Origin: Acidisarcina polymorpha
GTDB taxonomy: Bacteria > Acidobacteriota > Terriglobia > Terriglobales > Acidobacteriaceae
DNA length: 64,000 nt
Direction of reading: 5' to 3'
Assembly: GCF_003330725.1 (NCBI RefSeq)
Contig: NZ_CP030840.1
Span: forward strand, 1,736,001 to 1,800,000
Shown: in pieces, positions 28,237-36,930 of the stretch
Position numbering within the stretch: the stretch's first letter is position 1
How the letters are laid out: each line of letters starts with the position of its first letter
Made by a program: the position numbers and the translations under genes
The notes under the pieces: model-generated
What the model was told of the DNA's origin: nothing
What the model saw: only the letters and a program-made list of their open reading frames with translations
Database searches by the model: none

Positions 28237-28989
28237 ATGCGCGCGCTCATCATCTCCGACGTTCACGCCAACCTGGATGCTTTGGAAGCCGTTCTCGAAG
28301 CCGCTCCGCCGCACGATACAGTATGGAACCTGGGCGATTCGGTGGGGTACGGAGCGAGTCCGAACGAAGTCATCGAGCGGGTGCGCGACCTCGGCGCGGT
28401 GTTCGTGCGCGGCAATCATGACCGCGCCTGCTGCGGGCTGATGTCTCTCGATGATTTCAATCCAATCGCCAGCCGTGCCGCGCAATGGACGCAATCCATC
28501 CTCACCGAAGAGCACACCGCTTGGCTGCTGGCGCTGGCGCACGGGCCGGTCCGGCCGAACGGGCCGACGGTCAGTGTGATGCACGGTTCGCCCGTCGATG
28601 AGGACGAATATTTGCTCTCGATGCGCGATGCATGGGAGCCTTTGCAGACGACCACGGCGCGCATCAATTTCTTTGGCCATACTCATCTACAGGGTGGCTT
28701 CGCGACCGATGGGGAACGGATCTTCAAAGTCAATGCCTTCTACAGCACCCGTAATGGTGCGGAGGAGTGCGAGATTGAGCTTCGCGAAAGCGCGAAATAC
28801 CTGATCAACCCAGGATCGGTCGGGCAGCCGCGCGACAATGACTGGCGCGCCGCCTGTGGCATTTATGACGACGAAAAAATGACCATCAGCTTTCTTCGCA
28901 TCCCCTATGACGTGCGTGCTGCACAGATGAAAATCATCCGCGCCGGTCTTCCTGACCGTCTCGCATTCCGCCTGCGCGAAGGCCGTTAG
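28237..28989 (+). CDS. Calcineurin-like metallophosphoesterase
   Basis: 250-aa cytoplasmic phosphoesterase of the YfcE/Mre11-like fold. Motifs in order: LIISDVHANLDAL, LGDSVGYG, RGNHDRACC, HGSPVDE and FFGHTHLQGG, then NPGSVGQPRD. All metal ligands of the two-metal centre are present. The 3' end overlaps the end of the LLM monooxygenase gene by 56 nt in the opposite direction. Substrate unknown. Confidence 0.88.
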   Translation: MRALIISDVHANLDALEAVLEAAPPHDTVWNLGDSVGYGASPNEVIERVRDLGAVFVRGNHDRACCGLMSLDDFNPIASRAAQWTQSILTEEHTAWLLALAHGPVRPNGPTVSVMHGSPVDEDEYLLSMRDAWEPLQTTTARINFFGHTHLQGGFATDGERIFKVNAFYSTRNGAEECEIELRESAKYLINPGSVGQPRDNDWRAACGIYDDEKMTISFLRIPYDVRAAQMKIIRAGLPDRLAFRLREGR

Positions 28990-30016
28990 ACCGGTCCTGT
29001 CCAGGAATAATCTGAGCAGCGAAGCGCTCCATCTCTTCCCTCTGCGGACTCGATTGAAGCAACACCAGATCGACACCTGCGGCAGCAAATTCTTCCAGCC
29101 GCGCGCTCACCTGCTCCGGAGTGCCCACCAGGCCGCTTCTCAATCCTCGATTGGAAACAGAGTAATCCTCGAGCGAGATCTTCTGTTCGAGATTGGAGCC
29201 GGTAATCCATTGCTGATAATTCGCGTAACCGCGCGCTGATTGGCGGACATCGGTAACCCGGGCGAGTTCCTTCTGCGCTTCGGCCTCCGAGTCCCGGACG
29301 ATGGAATAGGCCGCGATCCCATATTTCATTGGCGGCAATTCCAACTGTTCCCGGCGACGGCGCATATCTGTAACCTTGGCTGCGACAATATCCGGAGGAT
29401 CGCCATGCATCAGGTAGGCATCGCACTTCGATGCAATCAGTTGCTTTGCCGTCTCCGACTCCCCGCCCGCATAAAACGTCGGCCGCGGCTGAGTCACCGG
29501 CTTTGGCGAGAGCATATTGTCACTGACACTGTGATACTTTCCCGAGTATGAGAAATGCTGCTGCGACCAGCAGCCGTTGACCACCTCGAGCCACTCCGCG
29601 GTCCGCGCATAGCGATCGTCATGCTGCTCAAATTTGACTCCGTACTTGGTCGCCTCATCGGCCCACCAGCTGGAGACAACATTCAAGCTAAGACGACCCT
29701 TTGCAATCTGGTCGATGTTTGCAGCCTGCTTGGCGAGCAATGCGGGATTGTGAAAAGTTGGCCTGACCGCAACCATCAACTCCAGCTTGTTGGTCACCGC
29801 AGCCAGTGCGGCTGCGGTCGACCACGCATCGAGCGAAGGCGCTTCGACACCCTTGATGTCGTTGAGGTTCAATTCCGCGATAAGGGTCAAGTCGTAGCCG
29901 ATCTGTTCGGCGCGCTGGGTTAGGTCGCGGGCGTAATCCCAACTCGCATCCATTCCTTCTTCATCAACATTACGCAGCCACCCGCCGAAGACCGGAAGCC
30001 AGAATCCAAAGCGCAT
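28934..30016 (-). CDS. LLM class flavin-dependent oxidoreductase (alkanesulfonate monooxygenase-like)
   Basis: 360-aa TIM-barrel monooxygenase of the bacterial luciferase family, needing reduced FMN and O2. Family features: MRFGFWLPVFGG, AEQIGYD, KLELMVAVRPTFHNPALLAKQAANIDQIAKGRLSLNVV-type core (seen in parts) and YAGGESETAK. It most resembles SsuD-type enzymes, which release sulfite from sulfonates, but the substrate is not fixed. Its ATG overlaps the stop of the ATP-grasp gene by one base (TAATG), so they are co-translated. No NAD(P)H:flavin reductase partner is in the window. Confidence 0.88.
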   Translation of the reverse strand: MRFGFWLPVFGGWLRNVDEEGMDASWDYARDLTQRAEQIGYDLTLIAELNLNDIKGVEAPSLDAWSTAAALAAVTNKLELMVAVRPTFHNPALLAKQAANIDQIAKGRLSLNVVSSWWADEATKYGVKFEQHDDRYARTAEWLEVVNGCWSQQHFSYSGKYHSVSDNMLSPKPVTQPRPTFYAGGESETAKQLIASKCDAYLMHGDPPDIVAAKVTDMRRRREQLELPPMKYGIAAYSIVRDSEAEAQKELARVTDVRQSARGYANYQQWITGSNLEQKISLEDYSVSNRGLRSGLVGTPEQVSARLEEFAAAGVDLVLLQSSPQREEMERFAAQIIPGQDRSNGLRAGGMRDGQEDRRG

Positions 30017-31038
30017 TAAATGATCCCTCGTACGGCTAAATCCCGTTCGGGGGCCCTAGACGCATCAGAAGCCTGAGAGGCTTCGGCTTGGATCCAGTCG
30101 ACCAGGCTCGCGAACGGATCAAAGCCAATCACCCGCGGCCCGTCGGCGACAAAGTTTGAGAGCGCATTGATGTCGTAGTAAAGGCGCTGACCGTCACGAT
30201 CGTCGGTCATGTACTCAACGCCGCCGATCTCGATGCCTGCGTGGCGCATGATCCGCTCGACATCCGCGATGACCTCGGCGGGCGGGGTGTAGGCCTCGAC
30301 CCGGATGCCCGACTTGGGCGCGTCGATGGCGCAGGCGCCGCGATTCAGATCGACTCCATCGGTGGTGCGGCATATATCCGCGGGGCACAAGTCGAAGGTC
30401 TCGCCGGTGATGTGCACCTTGATGGCATAGAGATAGCGGCCATCGAGAACCTCGACGCGGACGATATGCGCGTCGCGCGCGGGGATGAACTCCTGCACCA
30501 GCGCGGTCGAGTCGAGCCCGAAGACGAGCGCGTTTTCACTGGCGGCCTTTCCAAGGCTGTCAAAAGAATCGAACCGCTTCACGCCCGCGCCGCTGCCGCC
30601 GATATTTGGTTTCACGACGACCGGCCAGCGCAGGCCCTCGCTGGCAATGGCGGCCTGACTGGCGCGATGAATCACTCGAGCCTTCGGATAGGGGAGGCCA
30701 AGCTCTTCGAGCAGCGTAAGCTGCGCGGCCTTGGAAAGCTCCATGCGGAAAGCCTTCAGACCGTTGATGACGCGAACGCCGCGCCGTTCCAGGTGTTCGA
30801 GATAGCCAAGCGTATAGAAGATGGAGTCCCCGTGTGCTCGGTTCCACGCCGAAGGGCTCATCCGGTTGAAGACCAGCGAGTATTGGTCCTCGAGACGATC
30901 CTCGGCTGAATAGGAGTGCTCGACAGCATTCAAACGGACATAGTTGGCGCCGCGACGATCGAGTTCGGCAAAGAGGGGCTTGAACCAGTGGGGCTGTTCG
31001 TAATAGATAGCGATGGGCTTGTGGGAATGCGAGGCCAT
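30016..31038 (-). CDS. RimK-type ATP-grasp ligase-like protein
   Basis: 340-aa ATP-grasp protein (start ATG 31038; TTG 31044 is in frame just upstream). The fold is shown by WPVVVKPNIGGSGAGVKRF, the lid segment VQEFIPARDAHIVRVEVLDG and the metal-binding YYDINALSNF near the C-terminus (conserved Asn and acid). ATP-grasp enzymes join a carboxylate to an amine or thiol through an acyl phosphate. With the coupled flavin monooxygenase downstream, a small-molecule modification pathway is plausible; the product is unknown. Confidence 0.82.
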   Translation of the reverse strand: MASHSHKPIAIYYEQPHWFKPLFAELDRRGANYVRLNAVEHSYSAEDRLEDQYSLVFNRMSPSAWNRAHGDSIFYTLGYLEHLERRGVRVINGLKAFRMELSKAAQLTLLEELGLPYPKARVIHRASQAAIASEGLRWPVVVKPNIGGSGAGVKRFDSFDSLGKAASENALVFGLDSTALVQEFIPARDAHIVRVEVLDGRYLYAIKVHITGETFDLCPADICRTTDGVDLNRGACAIDAPKSGIRVEAYTPPAEVIADVERIMRHAGIEIGGVEYMTDDRDGQRLYYDINALSNFVADGPRVIGFDPFASLVDWIQAEASQASDASRAPERDLAVRGII

Positions 31039-31295
31039 ATCCAATAGTTTAATGCTTACGCCTTCGCTGACATCAAATCACGGCCGGCAACAGGAGAGCG
31101 AATGACGCAGCAAGACAGTATGTCCGCGCGCAGCCGTCGGCTTCTTTCCGGCTGAGTGTGGCGTTCCTGGGACCGCGGCGAAAGACACTTGAAGGTAAGC
31201 AGGGGTTGCGAATGAGAACGATGTGATCCATGCGGGATAGGTCAGAGGAACCTTCGCTCAATCTGGAGGACTGCAAACCGAAGGCGGTTACGTTT

Positions 31296-31331
31296 GATCC
31301 TTGCGGCATCTCAAAAGACGCCGCAAGGATC
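31296..31331 (-). terminator. Perfect 12-bp hairpin downstream of rplI
   Basis: GATCCTTGCGGC (31296-31307) and GCCGCAAGGATC (31320-31331) pair perfectly around a 12-nt loop, 5 nt beyond the rplI stop. No clear U-run follows on the minus strand, so it may terminate weakly, protect the ribosomal mRNA 3' end, or be a protein-binding site. Confidence 0.5.
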
Positions 31332-31336
31332 GGTAA

Positions 31337-31786
31337 TTATGCTTCTTCTGCTGCAATGACGACCTTCAAGTGAGCCGTAACCTCGCGATGCAGGCGCACC
31401 GGCACCAGGAACTCGCCAAGCGACTTCAGCGGCTCGTCTAGATGGATCTTTCGGCGATCGATGGTGAAGCCCTTTTCTTCAAGTTGCTGGGCGATGTCAG
31501 ACGAGGTGACCGACCCAAACAGGTGGTCGTTCTCGCCGGTTTTGCGAGTGAAGTTCAGTGAGGCCGCATCCAATTGCGCGACCAGCGACTCGGCCTCGGT
31601 CTTCTCTTTAGCGGACTTGCGGACTGCCGAGTTCTTCATCTGCTCAATGACTGCCTTGTTGGCCGCGTTGGCCTCCATGGCTAGGTTCTGCGGCAGCAGA
31701 TAGTTGCGGCCATACCCAGCGGCGACCTTGACTACGTCGCCGCGATGACCCAGGTTGTTCACATCTTCTTTCAGAATGACTTCCAT
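31337..31786 (-). CDS. rplI: 50S ribosomal protein L9
   Basis: 149-aa L9 with the N-terminal signature MEVILKEDVNNLGHRGDVV and YLLPQNLA, plus the coiled connecting helix. ATG at 31786 follows GAGGAG by 7 nt. Last gene of the rpsF-rpsR-rplI run. Its C-terminus ends with the normal domain, without extra residues. Confidence 0.97.
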   Translation of the reverse strand: MEVILKEDVNNLGHRGDVVKVAAGYGRNYLLPQNLAMEANAANKAVIEQMKNSAVRKSAKEKTEAESLVAQLDAASLNFTRKTGENDHLFGSVTSSDIAQQLEEKGFTIDRRKIHLDEPLKSLGEFLVPVRLHREVTAHLKVVIAAEEA

Positions 31787-31875
31787 AACCAATCTCCTCA
31801 GCTATACAGCCGGCAACCCCAGGTATCAAAGCGAGACCCGCAGAACGGGACCTGGGTCACTCGATTTCTTCGAAG

Positions 31876-32307
31876 CTAGAACCGCGCAGCGAATGGCAGC
31901 AACGCAATGTTGCGGGCTTGCTTGATCGCGCGCGTCAGCTTGCGCTGGTGGGTGGTGCAAACGCCGGTCAGACGGCGCGGAACGATCTTGCCGCGCTCGG
32001 CCACAAACTGCTGCAGCAGACGGACTTCGCGGTACGGGATCGCGTCAATCTTCTCGGTGCAGAATTTGCAGACTTTCTTGCGGCGGAAGAACTTGCGTCC
32101 GCCACCGCCAGGGCCGCCAGGACCTGCGGGGCGTCCGGCGCCGGCCGGGCGTGGACCCGAGCTGTGGCCTTGATAACCGGAAGAAGATCCGCCGGTGTGC
32201 CCAGAGGGGGAATGCCCCGGGTTCGATGGGCCGCTGTGTTCGCTGCGCCCTGGATTCTCACTTCGCCCTGCTGGCTCAGTTCTTGGTGTGCTGGTTTCGT
32301 CAGCCAT
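31876..32307 (-). CDS. rpsR: 30S ribosomal protein S18 with long N-terminal extension
   Basis: 143-aa S18. The conserved S18 core ([12 protein letters not shown], then [20 protein letters not shown]) occupies about residues 68-143. The preceding 60-odd residues are rich in Gly, Pro, Ser and His, not seen in typical 75-aa S18. The ATG at 32307 has GAGGAAATA upstream, which supports the extension as translated. Between rpsF and rplI in the usual order. Confidence 0.94.
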   Translation of the reverse strand: MADETSTPRTEPAGRSENPGRSEHSGPSNPGHSPSGHTGGSSSGYQGHSSGPRPAGAGRPAGPGGPGGGGRKFFRRKKVCKFCTEKIDAIPYREVRLLQQFVAERGKIVPRRLTGVCTTHQRKLTRAIKQARNIALLPFAARF

Positions 32308-32391
32308 TATTTCCTCATTCCTTCTTTGCCGGGGGACCGCAGTCACCCAGCGAAATCAATGCCGGCAACTTGCCGGCGATCACTCTAACCC

Positions 32392-32871
32392 TTAAACCGT
32401 TGCGGTCGCGGCTTCGGGAACGGTCTCCGCCGGTATGGCAGCGGCAGGTGCAACCGCTGCAGCCGGAGCTGGCGTCTCTTCGACTGCGGCGGCGAGCGGC
32501 GCGGGAGCCGCAATCGGCTGAGCGCTCAGCTTTTTGCGGCTGGCGCGAAGAGCCTTCACCTTGTCGAGACGCTTGGTCTCTTCATCCATACGAACGGTAA
32601 TGAACTTGATCACCGGTTCGATAACGCGCAAGCGCCGCTCGACTTCCGCGATCAACTTGCCGTCAGCGTCGACCGTGAGCAGGACGTAGTTGCCGTCGTT
32701 GAATTTGCGGACCGTGTAGGCGAGCTTGCGGCGACCCAGTTTTTCGATCGAACGAATCGCTCCACCCCCGCCGGTAATGGTGGTTTCGAGGCCGGCGATC
32801 AATTTGTCCAAGTCCTCATCCAGCACGTCCGGCCGAACAATGAACATCACTTCGTAAAAACGTTGCACCAT
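32392..32871 (-). CDS. rpsF: 30S ribosomal protein S6
   Basis: 159 aa from the ATG at 32871. The S6 fold is shown by YEVMFIVRPDV, GRRKLAYTVRKFNDGNYVL and the C-terminal IKFITVRMDEE. After that comes an Ala/Pro/Val-rich tail of about 45 residues, longer than in E. coli S6, where the tail is poly-Glu. It precedes rpsR and rplI on the same strand. Confidence 0.95.
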   Translation of the reverse strand: MVQRFYEVMFIVRPDVLDEDLDKLIAGLETTITGGGGAIRSIEKLGRRKLAYTVRKFNDGNYVLLTVDADGKLIAEVERRLRVIEPVIKFITVRMDEETKRLDKVKALRASRKKLSAQPIAAPAPLAAAVEETPAPAAAVAPAAAIPAETVPEAATATV

Positions 32872-32940
32872 TTCGCTTCTCTTTTCTCGCCGCTGCATTC
32901 CGCCACGGTGACAGTTACTATTTGCCTTTTGCTGCGTTGC

Positions 32941-33633
32941 CTACTCGGCGGAGTCGTTTTTCTCCCGCCCATTCCGCTTGTTGAATTCGTTCATCGCAGC
33001 GCCTACGCCCTGCGTCAAAATCACTTCCACGGCTTTCGCCGCTCGATCCAGCGCCTCGTCCAATACCACCAGTTCGGCCTTCCGAAAAGGCGTCAACACA
33101 TATTCCTTGCGACTCCTGCGGGCCGATTCCGCAGCTGCCGGCAATTCCGGGGCAACTCCGATCCGAACCCGAATCCACTCTTCACTGCGGAGCGCGCCAG
33201 AGATCGACTTCACCCCGTTGTGCCCCCCGGAACTGCCTCGTTCGCGGATGCGCAACGTGCCCAGCGAAAACTCAACTTCGTCGTAGAGCACGATCAGGTC
33301 GCGCTGAGCGTCCACTTCGTATTCTTTGACCAGCGCCTGAACGGCCACGCCGCTCAGGTTCATAAAGGTCTCGGGTTTGGCCAGGATTACATCTCTGTTA
33401 GCGATCCTGACCGTCGCCGTCAATGCCCGGCAGCGCCGGTTTGCTACCACCGCACCGTGGTTGCCGGCGATCCTGTCGATCGCGAGGAACCCCGCATTAT
33501 GCGGCGTGAACTGATACTCAATGCCCGGATTTCCCAAACCGACCACCAGCACCTTACCCGAACCCGTCGCGATGCGAGTTGAAGCATCGTAGGGGTCGGT
33601 AGCCTGGTCTGACAACTTAGGGAAGTCCGCCAA
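32941..33633 (-). CDS. pth: Peptidyl-tRNA hydrolase
   Basis: Releases peptides from dropped-off peptidyl-tRNA. The catalytic His is in QFTPHNAGFLA; the key Asns are in GLGNPG, TFMNLSG and GGHNGVKS; the key Asp is in LYDEVEFSLG. 230 aa from a TTG at 33633, 3 nt from the rplY stop. Typical Pth is about 190 aa, and homologous sequence begins only at VLVVGLGNPG, about residue 28, so an internal GTG start is possible; the C-terminus also has a charged tail. Confidence 0.93.
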   Translation of the reverse strand: MADFPKLSDQATDPYDASTRIATGSGKVLVVGLGNPGIEYQFTPHNAGFLAIDRIAGNHGAVVANRRCRALTATVRIANRDVILAKPETFMNLSGVAVQALVKEYEVDAQRDLIVLYDEVEFSLGTLRIRERGSSGGHNGVKSISGALRSEEWIRVRIGVAPELPAAAESARRSRKEYVLTPFRKAELVVLDEALDRAAKAVEVILTQGVGAAMNEFNKRNGREKNDSAE

Positions 33634-33636
33634 GTC

Positions 33637-34341
33637 TTACTTCTTTGCGGCCTTCTTGTCGCCCGCCGGAGCAGCAGCTGCGGCATCCGCATCCTGCTTA
33701 CCCTTCTTGGCGACCTCAGGTTCTGAGGGACCCGCAGCGGCCACCGCATCCACCGTCGGCGCAGCCTCTTCCTTGATCGATACAACGTGCGCAACTGTGG
33801 CCGTCTCATCACCCAGGAACTTGAACTTGCCACCGTGCGGCAGGTCCGAAATCCTGAGCACGTCGCCGAACGCCAGGTTCGAGACATCGACATTGATATG
33901 GCTCGGAATGTCCGCAGGCAAGCATTCAATTTCAACTTCGCGCAAGACCTGATCGAGAATGCCGCCACCCTGCTTGACACCGACAGGAATGCCTTCGAGC
34001 AGTACAGGAACTTCGACCTTCATGGCCTTATCCATCGCAATGCGCTTCAAATCGATGTGGATGAGGCGGTCTTTGATCGGTTCGTATTGCCAGTCGACAA
34101 TCATAACCTTGGTCTTCGCCGCAGAACCGGCAACCTCGAGATCAAAGATGGAATTGTGGCCCGACTCCGAATGCAAAATACGCAACATCTGCTTGGGATC
34201 AAGCTCGATGGCCAGCGCCGGCTCCTTCGCGCCATAGACAACTGCGGGAATTTTGCCTTGAACGCGCACCCGGCGGGCGGCGTTCTTGTTGAACTTTCCC
34301 TCGCGGGGAGTGGCTGCGACAACTTCCGATATGCTTGGCAT
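33637..34341 (-). CDS. rplY: 50S ribosomal protein L25/general stress protein Ctc
   Basis: 234-aa long-form L25 (TL5/Ctc), which binds 5S rRNA. N-terminal 5S-binding domain (GKIPAVVYGAKEPALAIELDP), then the beta-barrel domain with HINVDVSNLAFGDVLRISD, then an Ala/Lys-rich tail. The RBS AAAGGAAG is 4 nt before the ATG. It lies between prs and pth, the usual order. Confidence 0.95.
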   Translation of the reverse strand: MPSISEVVAATPREGKFNKNAARRVRVQGKIPAVVYGAKEPALAIELDPKQMLRILHSESGHNSIFDLEVAGSAAKTKVMIVDWQYEPIKDRLIHIDLKRIAMDKAMKVEVPVLLEGIPVGVKQGGGILDQVLREVEIECLPADIPSHINVDVSNLAFGDVLRISDLPHGGKFKFLGDETATVAHVVSIKEEAAPTVDAVAAAGPSEPEVAKKGKQDADAAAAAPAGDKKAAKK

Positions 34342-34491
34342 CTTTCTTCCTTTCGGGCACGCGATGCAGCATCAGATCTGCCGCTCTGTCCGCTCCCTTT
34401 ATGGCCGGCACTCTCACTTGAGAACCCCAGCAAATTCTTGTCTCGCAAACCGAATCAGCGAGAAGCTTTCAACTAAGGCCGGAAGAAACCC

Positions 34492-35592
34492 TTAACTGAA
34501 CAGCGTGCTGACGCTGGTTTCCATATGAATGCTCTCGATGGTCGCTGCCAGTAGACCGGCAATCGAGAGCACCTTAATCTTGGCTACCTTCTGCGCCTCT
34601 TCTCGCAGCGGAATCGAGTTGGTCACGACCAACTCCTCCAGGCTCGAGTCGGCGATCCGCTTGATCGCCGGTCCCGACAGCACCGCATGCGAAGCACAGG
34701 CGTACACCTTGTTAGCCCCATTAGCCAGCAGGGCGTCGGCAGTCTTCACCAGCGTTCCTGCGGTATCTACGATGTCGTCGATGATCAAGCAGGTTTTGCC
34801 CTGCACATCGCCGATGACATTCATCACTTCAGTGACGTTGATGTCAGTGCGCCGCTTATCCACGATGGCCAGCGGAGCGCCCATCTTCGTCGCAAAAAAC
34901 CGCGCGCGCTCCACACCGCCCGCGTCCGGGGAGACCACAATCAAGTTCGGCAAATCCAGCTTCCGGAAGTAGCTCACCATCACCGGGCTGGCGAACATAT
35001 GATCCACCGGAATATTGAAGAACCCCTGGATCTGGGCCGCGTGCAGATCCATAAACAGCGCCCGGTTTGCCCCCGCGGTCGTCATCAAATCTGCCACCAG
35101 CTTGGACGAAATCGCCACTCGCGGCCGGTCCTTGCGGTCTTGCCGCGCATAACCGTAATACGGAACAACTACTGTGATCCTGCCCGCTGAAGCCCGCTTC
35201 AGCGCGTCGATCATGATTAGCAGCTCAACCAGATGCTGGTCCACCGGATTACAAGTCGGCTGGACCACGAACACGTCCACGCCGCGAACATTCTCCAGCA
35301 GCTGAAAGTAAATCTCGCCATCGGCGAAGCGCTGCACCTTGGTTTCGCCCATCGGCAGCCCGATGATTTCGCAAATTTCCGCGGTCAGCTTCCGGTTTGC
35401 CGATCCTGAGAAAATCTTGAAGCGCTTATCTTCGTTCTGCCTGGATCCCCGGTTCTTTCCGCTTGGCTTCGCGTCTGGCGGCTTGTTGTCGGGCGGTCGA
35501 CCGTCGCCGCCTTTCATGCGTTGAGCCGATATTTCCTGCGCGCCCGGTACCTCTGGCGCGACTTCAAACAGTTCTGCCGTTTCCGTCTTCAC
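34492..35592 (-). CDS. prs: Ribose-phosphate pyrophosphokinase
   Basis: Makes PRPP from ribose-5-phosphate and ATP. The core shows FKIFSGSANRKLTAEIC, FADGEIYFQLLENVRG, YYGYARQDRKDRPR and the PRPP-binding loop IDDIVDTAGTLV. It carries a 56-residue N-terminal extension rich in Pro, Lys and Glu that normal Prs (about 315 aa) lacks. GTG at 35592 is preceded by GGGAGG 5 nt upstream, a strong RBS, so the extension is probably translated. An internal ATG at residue 26 is less supported. Confidence 0.95.
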   Translation of the reverse strand: MKTETAELFEVAPEVPGAQEISAQRMKGGDGRPPDNKPPDAKPSGKNRGSRQNEDKRFKIFSGSANRKLTAEICEIIGLPMGETKVQRFADGEIYFQLLENVRGVDVFVVQPTCNPVDQHLVELLIMIDALKRASAGRITVVVPYYGYARQDRKDRPRVAISSKLVADLMTTAGANRALFMDLHAAQIQGFFNIPVDHMFASPVMVSYFRKLDLPNLIVVSPDAGGVERARFFATKMGAPLAIVDKRRTDINVTEVMNVIGDVQGKTCLIIDDIVDTAGTLVKTADALLANGANKVYACASHAVLSGPAIKRIADSSLEELVVTNSIPLREEAQKVAKIKVLSIAGLLAATIESIHMETSVSTLFS

Positions 35593-35705
35593 TAGAACCT
35601 CCCAAAGCTGGTTTGCCGTTGGTTGTCCTGCTGCCTTGGTTGTATCCGGCTCTTTTGTGCCGGGTTTCCTGCAGTTGCGAAACTTCCTACTACTGTTTAA
35701 AGCCT

Positions 35706-35780
35706 TGGCTGGGCGACTAGGATTCGAACCTAGACGAAGTGCTCCAAAGGCACTTGACCTACCATTAGTCTATCGCCCAG
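35706..35780 (-). tRNA. tRNA-Gln(TTG)
   Basis: Minus-strand cloverleaf with acceptor stem CTGGGCG/CGCCCAG, D-arm with TAATGGTAGG, anticodon stem AGTGC/GCACT around the loop CTTTGGA (anticodon TTG, reads CAA), T-arm GGTTCGAATCC and encoded CCA at 35706-35708. It lies between ispE and prs. Confidence 0.97.
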
Positions 35781-35870
35781 TGTTTACACCAAAACCAGTG
35801 TAACCGCCGCGATAATGGCTGCGCCAGCGGACTTGAAACCGGCTGCGAAATGCAGCGCTCAGCCACCAGG

Positions 35871-36884
35871 CTAAGCACCCGCCGCATCGGCAATCTTGTC
35901 ACACCAATACTCCGCCCGCGGCAACGTCCGGGTAATTTGAGCAGTTATGCCCAATTTCCCCAGCCGCAGATGCGCCGCTTTTGCTGCTTCCGTGGTTGCG
36001 TAAAGCCCGAAAACGGCTGAACCCGAACCAGAGAGCGCCGCATAGAGAGCCGACTGCTCCGGTTTCTCTGGATCAGGAACCGCAAGAATGCGCTTAATGT
36101 CGCCGAGAAGGGGGTATTGAGGAAAGACGACCTGTTCGAAGTCGTTTTCAAACCCGGTTCGGACAAGCGCGAGAAGCGGATCCTCGGCCAGGTCTCCCCG
36201 TTGGGGTGAGACACCGGAGGAGTGCGGGCTGCTCCATGCAGAAGCGAGAGACCGACTCAACCTTCTTATCCTATCGGACGCTGGATCATAGGTCAAGCTG
36301 GCGGAGACTCTGGCATCCCAATCGCGAAATGCTTGTGGGGTCGACACGCTCACCTCGGGTGTCGCAATCACGCAGGGCCAGGAAGAGAAATCAGGCAGCG
36401 GATACACCTCTTCGCCGCGCCCCAGGCCAAGCACCGAGCCGCCAATGAGGAAGAGAGGAACATCCGAGCCGATCTCCGCCGCCAGCTCGAGACGATCCGG
36501 CCCGGGAAGCTGCAGCCCCAGCTCCCGCTCCAGGCCGATCAAGGCGGCAGCCGCGTTCGCCGAACCAGCGCCAAGGCCGCCCTGCACCGGAAGCCGCTTA
36601 TTGATGGCAATGTGGACCTCCGCGGCGATGCCAAGTCGCGCCAGCGCCTTGTCCACCATCCGCCAGGCAGTGTTGCGTGAGTCGGCAGGAACTCCAACAT
36701 GGTTACAAGCCAGACTGATCCTCGAATTCGTCTCGCCCGGATGCAGCCTGGCATCCACCGTCACCAGATCATGCAGTTCGAGCGTCTGGTAGAGCGTCGC
36801 CAGCCCATGAAAACCATCCGGACGAGTAGGGCCGATGGCCAGACCGAGATTGATTTTGGAGTAGGAGCGAATGCTCGTAGACAT
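35871..36884 (-). CDS. ispE: 4-diphosphocytidyl-2-C-methyl-D-erythritol kinase
   Basis: MEP isoprenoid-pathway GHMP kinase, cytoplasmic. Motifs: SYSKINLGLAIGPTRPDGFH (N-terminus with the catalytic Lys) and the ATP-binding LPVQGGLGAGSANAAAALI, then SGSGSAVFGLYAT near the C-terminus. The ATG at 36884 puts SYSKINLGL right at the N-terminus as usual (337 aa); the frame stays open to 36986 but the extra 34 residues are not family sequence. First gene of the ispE-tRNA-prs-rplY-pth run, divergent from ggt. Confidence 0.92.
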   Translation of the reverse strand: MSTSIRSYSKINLGLAIGPTRPDGFHGLATLYQTLELHDLVTVDARLHPGETNSRISLACNHVGVPADSRNTAWRMVDKALARLGIAAEVHIAINKRLPVQGGLGAGSANAAAALIGLERELGLQLPGPDRLELAAEIGSDVPLFLIGGSVLGLGRGEEVYPLPDFSSWPCVIATPEVSVSTPQAFRDWDARVSASLTYDPASDRIRRLSRSLASAWSSPHSSGVSPQRGDLAEDPLLALVRTGFENDFEQVVFPQYPLLGDIKRILAVPDPEKPEQSALYAALSGSGSAVFGLYATTEAAKAAHLRLGKLGITAQITRTLPRAEYWCDKIADAAGA

Positions 36885-36930
36885 GGAGATTTGATTGTAA
36901 ATAGCGGCCAGCAAGGAAAGCAGCGTAGTC

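Noticed and set aside
32100-32260. Antisense Gly/Pro-rich frames opposite rpsR
   Set aside because: They arise from the low-complexity S18 extension read in other frames.
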